Source: Noviluteimonas gilva (GTDB lineage Bacteria; Pseudomonadota; Gammaproteobacteria; Xanthomonadales; Xanthomonadaceae). From it: a stretch of DNA of 64,000 nt. The stretch covers positions 1,174,464 through 1,238,463 of the forward strand of contig NZ_WOXT01000001.1 in assembly GCF_009740395.1 (NCBI RefSeq), given 5' to 3'. Shown here in pieces: positions 1-8,185 of the stretch. The notes under the pieces are model-generated. The model searched no databases and was not told the DNA's origin. It worked only from the letters and a program-made list of their open reading frames with translations. Both the position numbers and the translations under genes were made by a program. How positions within the stretch are numbered: the first letter of the stretch is position 1; the number at the start of each line of letters is the position of its first letter.

Positions 1-495
1 TGCCGTTCGATGTTCGGTCGTCCGTATTCGTGCGGCGAGTTCTATGACCTGGAGTGGTACGTCGACGTCATCGGCGCGCAGGGGTTGCACGCGCGCGTGC
101 GTCGCCCGGGGGTCGTGAAGTTGCCGGAGCAGGCGGCGTTCGACGAGATCCTGGCGAAACTCGACAAGGCGAACGCCGAGTGGAAGCCGGCGAAGCTGCC
201 GGAGATCCTGGTCGACAACGTGCGCAACGCCTTCGCGCGTTATCGCCGCGCGCTGGAACGCGACTATGCAGCCGCGCGCGTGGATCCGTCGAAGCACGAA
301 CACTTCGCCGACACCTACCTCACGCCGTTCTGGACGGTGATCGCGCGTCGGCCGGGCGGCAACTACGTGCCCGCCACGCCCGTGGATTCGGCGGCGGCGA
401 AAGCACCGCCCGCGCCATCGGCACCGCCGCGCAGCCAGATGCGGCGCGTGCTCGGTGGCGTCAAGCGCAGGTTCTTGCGTTTGGTCAGCGCGTGA
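1..495 (+). CDS. C-terminal part of an unrecognised protein (5' end outside window)
   Basis: The reading frame is open from the first base, and the first ATG at position 10 has no obvious ribosome binding site, so this is most likely the 3' part of a longer gene. About 164 residues are visible. The fragment is soluble-looking, has many Trp, Tyr and Arg residues in its first half, a stretch rich in Ala and Pro at about residues 125-145, and a basic tail ending in RRFLRLVSA. I do not recognise a family. It converges with the next gene, with 18 bp between the two stop codons. Confidence 0.55.
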   Translation, partial: CRSMFGRPYSCGEFYDLEWYVDVIGAQGLHARVRRPGVVKLPEQAAFDEILAKLDKANAEWKPAKLPEILVDNVRNAFARYRRALERDYAAARVDPSKHEHFADTYLTPFWTVIARRPGGNYVPATPVDSAAAKAPPAPSAPPRSQMRRVLGGVKRRFLRLVSA

Positions 496-506
496 ATCGG
501 AACGGC

Positions 507-523
507 CGCGCCCTCAGGGCGCG
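507..523. terminator. Short G+C hairpin between two convergent genes
   Basis: A perfect 7-bp stem (CGCGCCC / GGGCGCG) has a 3-nt loop that is itself the stop codon of the leftward gene. There is no T-run on either side, so it may only partly stop transcription from either direction. Confidence 0.35.
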
Positions 524-2106
524 ACCGACCACGAAATCGGCAGCGTGGTGACGGACGTCAGGAACGAACTCGACGCGCTGCGCCAGATCACGTTGTTGCC
601 CGTCGTCGCGTTGCGCCACAACAGGTCCGCGCGGCGATCGCCGTTGTAGTCGGCCACCGCTTCGATGCGCCATGCGGTGTTGGCGATCGCGGTGACCGGC
701 ACGCCCATCGCGGAGTTCGCCGAACGCCAGATCGCGTTCTGCCCCGACACGTTGCGCCACACGACATCCGCGCGGCCGTCGCCGTCGAAATCGCCGATAC
801 CGGCTGCGCTCCAGGTGGTCGCGAGCGTGGTGACCGAGGTCGGCGTCGCGCTCGAAGCACTGCGCCACACCGAATTGGCACCCGTCGACCCATTGCGCCA
901 CAGCAAGTCGGCGCGGCCATCGCCGCTGAAGTCGCCCACGCCCGCGATGCGCCATGGCTGCGGCAATGTCGAAACCGCCGTACGCAGCGCGGAACTGCCC
1001 GAACGCCAGATCGCGTTCTGGCCCGACAGATTGCGCCACACGATGTCCGACTTGCCGTCGCCGTCGAAGTCGCCGATGCCGCCGACGCTCCACGTCGAAT
1101 CCAGCGACGTGACGGAGGTGAGGAACGAACTCGACCCGCTGCGCCAGATCACATTCGCGCCGGTGGTCGAATTGCGCCACAACAAATCGGCGCGGCCGTC
1201 GCCGTTGAAGTCGCCGATGCCGGCGATGCGCCATTGCAGGTTCGTCACCGCGGTCACGCCGACGCGCGTGGCCGAATTGGCCGAATACCAGATCGCGTTC
1301 TGCCCCGACAGGTTGCGCCACGCCAGGTCGGAGCGTCCGTCGCCGTTGAAATCCGCCCAGGGCCGCGCCGTCGGCGTGGTGACCAGGCACGTGCTCGAAC
1401 ACGCGTCGCCGTTGGACACATTGCCGTCGTCGCATTGTTCGAGACCTTCGATCGCGCCGTTGCCGCAGGTCGAAGGCGGCACCGTGCCGAGCGTGTTGTT
1501 GTTGTTCCGCGGCGCCGGCAGGCCGCTGGTGAAGTCGGCGGCGCAATTGTCGGTGTCGTCGCTGGCATCGAGCATCGTCGTCGACGTGCCGCCGTTGATG
1601 CGCCGAATGGCCGCGCGTCCCGACACCAGGCCACCACCCGTCGCGTTGAACGGCGTGCCCACGCCCGCGGTGCCGCCGGTGAAGGCGCCCCACGCTACGC
1701 AATCGATGCCGTCGGCAAAGCAGACCTTGCCGCCCGCCGCCATCAGCGACGCGGGCATCGTGAAATCCGCCTGGACATTGAAGAACGCGACCGCTTCCGG
1801 CGTCGCGATCAGGATCTTCGCGTTGTTGGCGCCGTTGGGCACATTGCTCGGGAACGCGAAGCTGCCCGTGAGTTGCCCGGCGGCGTTGAAGAACTGGAAG
1901 TCGTGCCCGTCGACGAGGTTCTGCCCGGCCGCGTTCATCTGCAATACGACGTACTGCGCCTGCGGCGCCGCGCGCGTGCCGGGGAAGATTTCCACGATGT
2001 TCATCAGGTGGAACGTCGCCTGCGCCGGACCCAGCGCCAGCAGGAGGAAACCCGCGGCCAGCGCGCCCTTGAACCAGTGCCGATTGCCCCGCCGAATCGT
2101 GCGCAT
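514..2106 (-). CDS. Secreted FG-GAP/VCBS-repeat protein with a Myxococcus-type Cys-rich repeat
   Basis: This 530-residue protein starts with a basic N-terminus and a hydrophobic segment ending in GPAQA, a classical signal peptide cleaved near residue 30. The next 200 residues are unassigned but resemble a lamin-tail-like beta domain. At about residues 214-243 is a Cys-rich module beginning CGNGAIEG and containing EQCDDGN, the signature of the Myxococcus cysteine-rich (DUF4215) repeat. From residue 250 to the end there are six FG-GAP/VCBS repeats of about 46 residues, each with a DxNGDGRxD-type calcium loop; two repeat types alternate (SGQNAIW and TTGANVIW), giving three 92-residue super-repeats. 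The last calcium loop is altered (NGDRRAD). The family is usually extracellular; no catalytic domain is visible. Its promoter should lie in the 146-bp gap shared with the divergent TetR gene. Confidence 0.8.
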   Translation of the reverse strand: MRTIRRGNRHWFKGALAAGFLLLALGPAQATFHLMNIVEIFPGTRAAPQAQYVVLQMNAAGQNLVDGHDFQFFNAAGQLTGSFAFPSNVPNGANNAKILIATPEAVAFFNVQADFTMPASLMAAGGKVCFADGIDCVAWGAFTGGTAGVGTPFNATGGGLVSGRAAIRRINGGTSTTMLDASDDTDNCAADFTSGLPAPRNNNNTLGTVPPSTCGNGAIEGLEQCDDGNVSNGDACSSTCLVTTPTARPWADFNGDGRSDLAWRNLSGQNAIWYSANSATRVGVTAVTNLQWRIAGIGDFNGDGRADLLWRNSTTGANVIWRSGSSSFLTSVTSLDSTWSVGGIGDFDGDGKSDIVWRNLSGQNAIWRSGSSALRTAVSTLPQPWRIAGVGDFSGDGRADLLWRNGSTGANSVWRSASSATPTSVTTLATTWSAAGIGDFDGDGRADVVWRNVSGQNAIWRSANSAMGVPVTAIANTAWRIEAVADYNGDRRADLLWRNATTGNNVIWRSASSSFLTSVTTLPISWSVAP

Positions 2107-2225
2107 GTTCGCCTCGAAGCTGGACGTGCCGCACCTGCATTACCCGGCGGGGGAGGCCGGGTTCAATGGCCGGCGGAGCGGGCCCGATGCAAGCTTCATA
2201 CCCACACGCGCCCTCACTTGCCCTA

Positions 2226-2241
2226 CCTACCGAGTGGTAGG
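2226..2241. promoter_or_regulatory. Probable TetR operator: perfect 6-4-6 palindrome
   Basis: CCTACC and GGTAGG flank GAGT as an exact inverted repeat ending 11 bp before the start codon of the TetR-family gene and lying in its divergent promoter region. TetR-family dimers commonly bind such palindromes over their own promoters. An AGGGG ribosome binding site follows at 2247-2251. Binding by this regulator is inferred from position. Confidence 0.6.
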
Positions 2242-2252
2242 CAAATAGGGGC

Positions 2253-2864
2253 ATGCCCGAAACGCGCGCCCGACTGCTCGCGGAAGCCGAGGTCCTCCTG
2301 CGGACCCGCGGCTATGCGGCTTTCAGTTACGCCGACCTCGCCGACCGCATCGCGATCCGCAAGGCCAGCATCCACCACCACTTCCCGACCAAGGAAGCGT
2401 TGCTGACCGCGCTGGTCGACGAATACCTCGCACGGTTCATCGCGAAGCTCGCGGAAATCGGACACACCCCCGTGCAAGTGCGCGAGCGCCTGCGCACGTA
2501 CGCGCACCTGTTCCTCGACGGCATCGAACAAGGCTTGTTGCCGCTGTGCGGGGCGTTGTCGGCCGAACGCGCGGCGCTGCCCGACGGCATGCGGCCCGTG
2601 GTCGCGCGCTTCTTCCGGTTGCACCTGGATTGGCTCGTCGAACAGATCGAATCGGGCATCGCATCGGGCGAATTTCCGACGCAGACGAACGCGAACGATG
2701 CGGCGCACCTGCTGCTCGGCGCACTCGAAGGCGGCAGCTTCGTGGCATGGGCGCTCGACGAGCCCGCCACGATGCTGCGCGCATTCGATGCGGCGATGCG
2801 CACCCTCGCACCACAACGCATGGCGCCGGCGACACGGCGCTCTTCCCCCAGGAGATCGTCATGA
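2253..2864 (+). CDS. TetR/AcrR-family transcriptional regulator
   Basis: The 203-residue protein has the usual TetR length. The N-terminal helix-turn-helix covers about residues 5-50, with the conserved core AFSYADLADRIAIRKASIHH followed by HFPTKEALL. The rest is the variable all-helical ligand-binding and dimerisation domain, including a Cys (LLPLCGAL) near residue 98. The stop codon overlaps the start of the next gene (ATGA), so the regulator and the GFA-family enzyme are co-translated. The palindrome just upstream suggests autoregulation. The ligand is unknown; the linked enzyme suggests a reactive aldehyde or similar electrophile, but this is inference. Confidence 0.85.
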   Translation: MPETRARLLAEAEVLLRTRGYAAFSYADLADRIAIRKASIHHHFPTKEALLTALVDEYLARFIAKLAEIGHTPVQVRERLRTYAHLFLDGIEQGLLPLCGALSAERAALPDGMRPVVARFFRLHLDWLVEQIESGIASGEFPTQTNANDAAHLLLGALEGGSFVAWALDEPATMLRAFDAAMRTLAPQRMAPATRRSSPRRSS

Positions 2865-3289
2865 GCAACACGTATCGCGGCACCTGCTTCTGCGGTGCCG
2901 TCGAAGTCGAAACCACGGGCGCGCCGGTCGGCATGGGTTATTGCCATTGCCAGTCCTGCCGCAGCTGGTCCGCGGGGCCGGTCAACGCCTTCACGCTATG
3001 GCAGCCCGATGCGGTGCGCGTGACGAAGGGACAGGAAGTCCTCGGCCACTTCAGCAAGACGCCGCTGAGCGATCGGCATTACTGCACGCAGTGCGGCGGA
3101 CACGTCATGAACAAGCATCCGCCGCTGAATCTCGTCGACGTCTTCGCGGCCATGTTGCCGACGCTGAAGTTCGAGCCCGGCGTGCACGTCAATTACGCCG
3201 AGACCGTCCTCCCGATGAAGGACGGCCTGCCGAAGTTGAAGGATTTCCCGAAGGAACTCGGCGGCAGCGGCGAAACGCTGCCCGAGTGA
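2861..3289 (+). CDS. GFA/CENP-V family zinc protein (formaldehyde-activating enzyme-like)
   Basis: The 142-residue protein carries the family's Cys pattern: CFCGAVE near residue 9, CHCQSC near residues 28-33 and CTQCGG near residue 75, which bind a structural and a catalytic zinc in the GFA (glutathione-dependent formaldehyde-activating enzyme) fold. Many family members have no proven formaldehyde activity, so the substrate is open. The start ATG at 2861 is preceded by CAGGAG and overlaps the TetR stop codon by 4 nt. A strong intrinsic terminator follows directly, closing a two-gene operon. Confidence 0.85.
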   Translation: MSNTYRGTCFCGAVEVETTGAPVGMGYCHCQSCRSWSAGPVNAFTLWQPDAVRVTKGQEVLGHFSKTPLSDRHYCTQCGGHVMNKHPPLNLVDVFAAMLPTLKFEPGVHVNYAETVLPMKDGLPKLKDFPKELGGSGETLPE

Positions 3290-3297
3290 CGCAAGCG

Positions 3298-3326
3298 GAC
3301 CCGGCCTCGGCCGGGTCCTTTCTTTT
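3298..3326 (+). terminator. Rho-independent terminator of the TetR-GFA operon
   Basis: A 9-bp stem (GACCCGGCC / GGCCGGGTC, 3298-3306 and 3309-3317) is followed by CTTTCTTTTTC. It ends exactly where the leftward membrane-protein gene ends. Confidence 0.9.
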
Positions 3327-3809
3327 TCATGTCGCGGCGGCCGTCTTTTTCTCGTTGCCGAGCCAGCGATAGAAGCGCACCACCAGTTCTTCGGCGACCA
3401 GCATCGCGATCACCACCACGATCAGCACGACGATGCCGTTCCAGCGGCCTTCGAAACGCACCGCATCACCGAACGCCATCGACAACGCTTCGAGGATCAC
3501 GAACTTCGAGCCGAACAACACCACCCATGCGAAGAAGAACTTCAGGAAGGTCATCAATGCACCGGGCCGGGGCTTGAAGAAGTCCATGACCAGGTGCTCG
3601 ACCCAGATCGTCACCTTCAACAACACTTGCAGCAGCAGCGCGGCCAGCAGCGAGATGCTGAAGGAATCGACGAAGACCTTGCCCGAGAACTCGACGAACA
3701 GGTTGAGCACCACCAGGTCGATCAGGACGGCCGTGAAGTAACGCATGAACATGCGCTGCCGATCCGATGGCATCTGGGCCGAAACGGGCATCAGGCCTTC
3801 GCTGGACAT
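3327..3809 (-). CDS. Small integral membrane protein of unknown function
   Basis: The 160-residue protein has about four hydrophobic segments: two near residues 22-65 with a short charged gap, one around 88-108 and one around 122-143. A positively charged tail contains VVRFYRWLGNEKK. No catalytic motif is visible. I chose the ATG at 3809 because the sequence upstream in this frame is an Arg-rich shadow of other frames. The neighbours do not suggest a function: it converges on the TetR-GFA operon and is divergent from the thioesterase gene. Confidence 0.7.
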   Translation of the reverse strand: MSSEGLMPVSAQMPSDRQRMFMRYFTAVLIDLVVLNLFVEFSGKVFVDSFSISLLAALLLQVLLKVTIWVEHLVMDFFKPRPGALMTFLKFFFAWVVLFGSKFVILEALSMAFGDAVRFEGRWNGIVVLIVVVIAMLVAEELVVRFYRWLGNEKKTAAAT

Positions 3810-3972
3810 GGTCGCGCTCCGCTGTTCGGGGACGGCGGAATAGTCCCACGGTTTCGAGGCGTCGAGCCACTTCGCGCATGGGACCAAAGTCCATGTCGCG
3901 ACGCTTCCGGTGCGACGTCGAGACCGCCCTTCCGGGCGTAGACTCGGCGCAGCCCCGGTGGAGTCGGTATCC

Positions 3973-4461
3973 ATGAGCGAGCGTCCACGCAGCCTCACCC
4001 TGCAGTTCCTCGCCGAGCCCACCGACGTGAACTTCGGCGGCAAGGTGCACGGCGGCGCCGTCATGAAGTGGATCGACCAGGCGGGCTTCGCCGCGGCGGT
4101 CGGATGGAGCGGGCGGTATTGCGTGACGGTCGCGGTGGGCGGCATCCGCTTCCTCGCGCCGGTGAAGATCTCCGACCTGGTGTCGGTGTCCGCGATGCTG
4201 GTGCGCACGGGGCGCACGTCGATGCAGTTCGCCGTCGACGTGCGCGCACGCAGTCCGTTGGGTGGCGACGATCGCCTGTGTACGCATTGCATCATTTCGT
4301 TCGTCGCGGTCGATCGGGAAACCGGAGCCACACTCGAAGTTCCTTCGTGGGCGCCGGCGAACGACGAAGACCGCAAGCTGTACGAGTACGCCGAAAAAGT
4401 CATGGAGTTGAGCAAGGGAATCGAAGCCACCGTCGCGCGCTATGCGCCGACGAAACCCTGA
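3973..4461 (+). CDS. Acyl-CoA thioesterase, hotdog fold (YciA-like)
   Basis: The 162-residue protein has the single hotdog-domain length of cytosolic acyl-CoA thioesterases. The family signature is seen near residues 17-36: DVNFGGKVHGGAVMKWID, where the glycine-rich turn leads into the central helix and the Asp is the likely catalytic residue. Members hydrolyse acyl-CoA esters to free CoA and acid. The chain-length preference cannot be read from the sequence. The gene ends 21 bp before the AI-2E-type permease, which may be co-transcribed. Confidence 0.85.
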   Translation: MSERPRSLTLQFLAEPTDVNFGGKVHGGAVMKWIDQAGFAAAVGWSGRYCVTVAVGGIRFLAPVKISDLVSVSAMLVRTGRTSMQFAVDVRARSPLGGDDRLCTHCIISFVAVDRETGATLEVPSWAPANDEDRKLYEYAEKVMELSKGIEATVARYAPTKP

Positions 4462-4482
4462 TGCGTCATCGGAGCCATCGAC

Positions 4483-5616
4483 ATGGTGCCTGCAACGCCT
4501 GCTGAACCCATCTGGTCGCGTCCGCTGCTCGACGTGCTGTTGCGCACGGGGCTCGTCGCGGTCCTCGCCCTCGCTTGCTACGCCGTCTTCCGGCCCTTCC
4601 TCAACCTGATGCTGTGGTCGGTGATCCTGGCGATCACGCTCTATCCACTGCAGGGCATGTTGCGGCGCCGATTGCATTGGCGGGAAGGGCGCCTTGCGAC
4701 GCTGATCGTCGTCGTGATCATCGCGGTGTTGCTGGTGCCGATGTACTTCATGGCGTATTCGCTGGCCGAGTCGGCGCACCACGCGATGGAAGTGGCGCAG
4801 TCCGGGCGATTCCACGTGCCGCCCCCGTCCGACGCGGTCCGGGATTGGCCGATCGTCGGCGAGCGCCTGCATGCGCTGTGGACGCAGGCGGCGACCGACC
4901 TGACCACCCTGGCGCGCAAGCTCGCACCGCAATTGCGCACCTTCACCTTTGCCGCGTTGGGCAAGATCGCGGGCGCTGCGCTGGGCTTCGTGTTGTTCCT
5001 CGCCGCGTTGGCGATCGCCGCGATCTGGATGGCGTATGCCGAGAGCGCGACGCGCGCGGCCGAGCGGATCTCCGGGCGTCTATTCGGCGCCGATCGCGGA
5101 CATCGCATCGCGGTGCTGTGCACGGCGACCATTCGCGCGGTGGCACAGGGCGTGGTGGGCATCGCCTTCATCCAGTCGCTGCTGATCGGCGTGGGCTTCG
5201 TGCTGATGGGCGTGCCGGGCGCGGGGATCCTAGCGCTGCTGGTGTTGCTGCTGGGGATCATGCAGGTGCCGGCGTCGATCGTGACGATCCCCGTGATCAT
5301 CTACGTGTTCGCGACGAAGGGCTTCGACGTGGGCACGATCGTGTTCGGCGTGTATGTGTTCGTCGCGGGGCTGGTCGACAACGTGCTCAAGCCGTTGCTG
5401 CTCGGTCGCGGCGTGGAAGTGCCGATGCCGGTGGTGTTGATCGGCGCATTGGGCGGGATGGTGACGATGGGCGTCGTCGGTTTGTTCATCGGGCCCGTGC
5501 TGCTCGCGGTGGGCTACCAGTTGTTCTGGGCGTGGGTGGATACGCCGCCGACCGCGCAACCGGCACCGCCGCCCGCGCCGGTGACGGAATCTCCCACCGA
5601 TGCCGGCGCGGACTGA
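4483..5616 (+). CDS. AI-2E family (PerM-like) membrane transporter
   Basis: This 377-residue protein has the family layout: two hydrophobic segments at residues 20-50, a third near 65-85, a periplasmic or cytoplasmic domain (about 90-155), then a dense set of membrane segments from 155 to 355. The long segment with LVDNVLKPLLLGRG around residues 303-316 is the conserved C-terminal motif. The tail is Pro/Ala-rich. The family includes the autoinducer-2 exporter TqsA and Na+/H+ antiporter-like proteins, so the substrate is not predictable. It sits 10 bp upstream of a channel-like gene. Confidence 0.85.
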   Translation: MVPATPAEPIWSRPLLDVLLRTGLVAVLALACYAVFRPFLNLMLWSVILAITLYPLQGMLRRRLHWREGRLATLIVVVIIAVLLVPMYFMAYSLAESAHHAMEVAQSGRFHVPPPSDAVRDWPIVGERLHALWTQAATDLTTLARKLAPQLRTFTFAALGKIAGAALGFVLFLAALAIAAIWMAYAESATRAAERISGRLFGADRGHRIAVLCTATIRAVAQGVVGIAFIQSLLIGVGFVLMGVPGAGILALLVLLLGIMQVPASIVTIPVIIYVFATKGFDVGTIVFGVYVFVAGLVDNVLKPLLLGRGVEVPMPVVLIGALGGMVTMGVVGLFIGPVLLAVGYQLFWAWVDTPPTAQPAPPPAPVTESPTDAGAD

Positions 5617-5626
5617 GGGATAGCGA

Positions 5627-6076
5627 ATGCTCGTGCGTGCGTTGCTGGCGGGCTTGCCCACCCTGGTGTTGTGCGTGGCGTTGCAGGCGCTGTTCGTCAG
5701 CCTTGCCTTGAAGTGCTACGACCGCATGCGGCCGCGCGCGGGTGCACGCCTCACGCAATGGCGCTCGGTGAAGCTGCTGTCGGCGATCATGATGCTGATG
5801 TTGCTCGGCAACTTCCTGCAGATGGGGCTGTGGGCGTTCCTGTTTCGCCTGCTCGGCGAATTCGCCGACTTCCCTTCGTCGCTGTATCACTCGGCCGTGA
5901 ACTTCACCACGCTGGGCTACGGCGACGTCGTGATGTCGCCGCGCTGGCGCTTGCTGGGCGCGCTCGAAGCGGCCAACGGGATCCTGATGTTCGGCGTGTC
6001 CACCGCGGTGATGACGGCGGCGGTGATCGAGATGCTGCGGCTGGAGGCAAGGTCGCGCAACGACGACGCGAAGTAA
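5627..6076 (+). CDS. Two-helix K+-channel-like protein
   Basis: The 149-residue protein has an N-terminal membrane helix (about residues 5-27), a second segment (about 45-68), then the pore region with the potassium selectivity filter FTTLGYGD around residues 88-95, and a last hydrophobic segment near 105-130. It matches the minimal pore-domain ion-channel family. No cytoplasmic RCK or cyclic-nucleotide domain is present. It follows the AI-2E-type gene by 10 bp with GAGGGA as a likely ribosome binding site, so the two are probably one transcript. Confidence 0.8.
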   Translation: MLVRALLAGLPTLVLCVALQALFVSLALKCYDRMRPRAGARLTQWRSVKLLSAIMMLMLLGNFLQMGLWAFLFRLLGEFADFPSSLYHSAVNFTTLGYGDVVMSPRWRLLGALEAANGILMFGVSTAVMTAAVIEMLRLEARSRNDDAK

Positions 6077-6082
6077 GCCGGC

Positions 6083-7087
6083 CTATGCCGATGCCGCGGG
6101 CCGTGGCACGCGGTGCCAGGCGAAACCCATCATCACCACCGCGAACGCGCCCGCCACCGAGAACTGGAACAAGCGCACCAGCCACAGCGACAAGGAACTC
6201 GATCCTTCCGCGATCGCCTGGCCGAAGATGATCAGCATCGCGTTGCACGTGATCACGTAGACGGGCAACAACGATCCGCCGACCGCGATGCGCGCGCCGA
6301 AGGCGAGCGTCACGACGAACAGCAGCGTCGCGAGGAAGGGCACGTTGGGCGTCGTCAGCAACACCGCATGCATCAGGAAGCCCATCAACCCGCCGACGAA
6401 ATTGCCCGCCACCATGCCCAGCGCGTGCAGGCGACCGCGCCCGGGATCGAAATTCGCCACCAGCATGACCGTGGCGATCATCACCGGCAGCACGTCGACC
6501 AGGCCGAACAGCAAATACACCAGCATCAGCGGCAGGATCACCGCGGTCGCGCGCAACGCCAGCGACAACGGGGAGGCGGCGAGGACGGGCGGTGGGGCCG
6601 GGGGCTTGGGCGGAATGGGTTCCGGCCAGACGATCCACACCAGCGCGATGACCGCCAGCGCCACCAACATCCCGCGCACCAACGCCAGCGGCAACACGTG
6701 CGCATAGGGCGGCGCGGTGAGCGCGATCACCGGGATCACCGCCAGACAGATCAGCATCAGCAACGGCGGCAGCGGCGAACCGCCGCCGAGCATCTTGTGG
6801 TACGCCAGCAGCACGCACAGCCCGAGCAATCCGAACAGGATGACCGGCGTGTCGCGGAACCACACCGACAGCAGGAACGCGAGCAAGGCCGCGAACGAGA
6901 TCGAAATGAGCAATCCGATCGCGAGCTTCGGTGAGAGCCGCACCGGCAGGTTCCCCAGCAATGCCACCGTGAGCGCCGCGGCGAGGAAGGACGGCGACCA
7001 CCGCAACAACTCGCACGCGACGAACGCCACGGTCACGCCGACCGCGAAGCGCAAGGTGGCATGCCATTGCGCCCTGTCCTGCTTCAT
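6083..7087 (-). CDS. DUF2955/FUSC-type inner membrane component of an efflux system
   Basis: The ATG at 7087 overlaps the stop codon of the HlyD-type gene by 4 nt and gives MKQDRAQWH as the N-terminus, 334 residues. The protein is almost entirely hydrophobic, with about ten predicted membrane segments in two halves separated by a Pro-rich loop (PPKPPAPPP) near residue 165. This matches the aromatic-acid/fusaric-acid-resistance superfamily (DUF2955). In such systems the inner membrane protein works with the adaptor and outer membrane factor encoded immediately upstream. It is last in its operon and converges on the channel gene with 6 bp between stops. The substrate is unknown; aromatic or organic acids are likely by family. 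Confidence 0.8.
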   Translation of the reverse strand: MKQDRAQWHATLRFAVGVTVAFVACELLRWSPSFLAAALTVALLGNLPVRLSPKLAIGLLISISFAALLAFLLSVWFRDTPVILFGLLGLCVLLAYHKMLGGGSPLPPLLMLICLAVIPVIALTAPPYAHVLPLALVRGMLVALAVIALVWIVWPEPIPPKPPAPPPVLAASPLSLALRATAVILPLMLVYLLFGLVDVLPVMIATVMLVANFDPGRGRLHALGMVAGNFVGGLMGFLMHAVLLTTPNVPFLATLLFVVTLAFGARIAVGGSLLPVYVITCNAMLIIFGQAIAEGSSSLSLWLVRLFQFSVAGAFAVVMMGFAWHRVPRPAASA

Positions 7088-8181
7088 CTCAGGTAGCTCA
7101 ACCAGGACACGATGCGGATCCACACGCGCGCCAGCGGATTGAATACCGAGGTCTCTTTCGTGAGGACGACGACGTTGGCCTGCGCGCCCGCGCGCCCCGG
7201 CGGCAGCGGCGTGTCGCCTTCTTCGGGCGGATCCAGCACGACGCGCACGGGGAAGCGCTGCGGTTCGCGCAGCCAGCCCGCGGGTGCGGCGACGTCGGGC
7301 AGCGTGCCGGTCGGCGCTTCGCCGCCCTGCGTAACGCCCCAGCCCACGCTTTCCACGCGCGCGCGGAACACGCGGCCGGGATGATCGTCGAACACGACCA
7401 GCGCACGATTGCCCTTCGCGATGCGCCCCAGTTGGTTCTCGCGCATCGCCGCGCTCACCCAGCGCGGGCCGCCGGCGATGAAGCTCAACACCGGTTGCCC
7501 GCGATTGGCGAACTGCCCCGGCGCAAGGCGCAGGTTCGTCACCACGCCCTCCGCGGGCGCGACCACGCCCGTGCGTTGCAGGTCGAGCTTCGCCTGTTCG
7601 AGCGCCGCCAGTGCCTGGCGCACTTGCGGATTGCCGTCGGGGCCCTCGCCGAGGCGAATGCGCGCGCGCGCCGCTTCGGCTTCCGCCTTGCTGACGCTCG
7701 CGCGCGTCTTGTCGATGTCGGCCCGCGCGCGGATGGCGGAGGTCTCCGATAACGCGCGCTTCTGCGCCAGGTCCAGCACGATCTTGCCGAGTTGCTCGCT
7801 CGCATGCAGGTCTTCGCGCTGGAACTTCAACTGCGCATCGGCCACGTCCACGTCGGCCTGCGATGCGTCTTCGTTCTGCATCGCCACGGCCAGGTTGGCC
7901 TGCGCCGACTGGAGCGCGATGCGATAGGGGTCGGCGTCGATGCGGAACAAGGGCTGCCCCTTGCGCACTGCTCCGTTGTCGCGCGCGCCGACTTCGACGA
8001 CGCGCCCACTCACTTCCGGTGCGACCTGCACCAGGAAAGTCTCGACATTCGCCTGCGTCGTGTACGGCGTGATGCGATCGGCGAACACGTGGTACACGAA
8101 CATCACGATCAGCACGCCCAGCGTGATGCGCACCAGCTTGCGCATGCGATCGGGTCCATCGGTGGCCGGTGTCGTCGACAT
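7084..8181 (-). CDS. HlyD/EmrA-type periplasmic adaptor of a tripartite efflux system
   Basis: The 365-residue protein has one N-terminal membrane anchor (about residues 14-35), a first lipoyl-like half near residues 45-90 (VAPEVSGRVVEVGARDNGAV), a long helical hairpin (about 95-195, rich in Ala, Glu, Gln and Arg) and the second lipoyl half starting VVAPAEGVVTNLRLAPGQ. The ATG at 8181 starts 4 nt after the stop codon of the outer-membrane-factor gene. The downstream gene overlaps by 4 nt. Together the three genes form a complete envelope-spanning pump. Confidence 0.9.
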   Translation of the reverse strand: MSTTPATDGPDRMRKLVRITLGVLIVMFVYHVFADRITPYTTQANVETFLVQVAPEVSGRVVEVGARDNGAVRKGQPLFRIDADPYRIALQSAQANLAVAMQNEDASQADVDVADAQLKFQREDLHASEQLGKIVLDLAQKRALSETSAIRARADIDKTRASVSKAEAEAARARIRLGEGPDGNPQVRQALAALEQAKLDLQRTGVVAPAEGVVTNLRLAPGQFANRGQPVLSFIAGGPRWVSAAMRENQLGRIAKGNRALVVFDDHPGRVFRARVESVGWGVTQGGEAPTGTLPDVAAPAGWLREPQRFPVRVVLDPPEEGDTPLPPGRAGAQANVVVLTKETSVFNPLARVWIRIVSWLSYLR

Positions 8182-8185
8182 CAGG

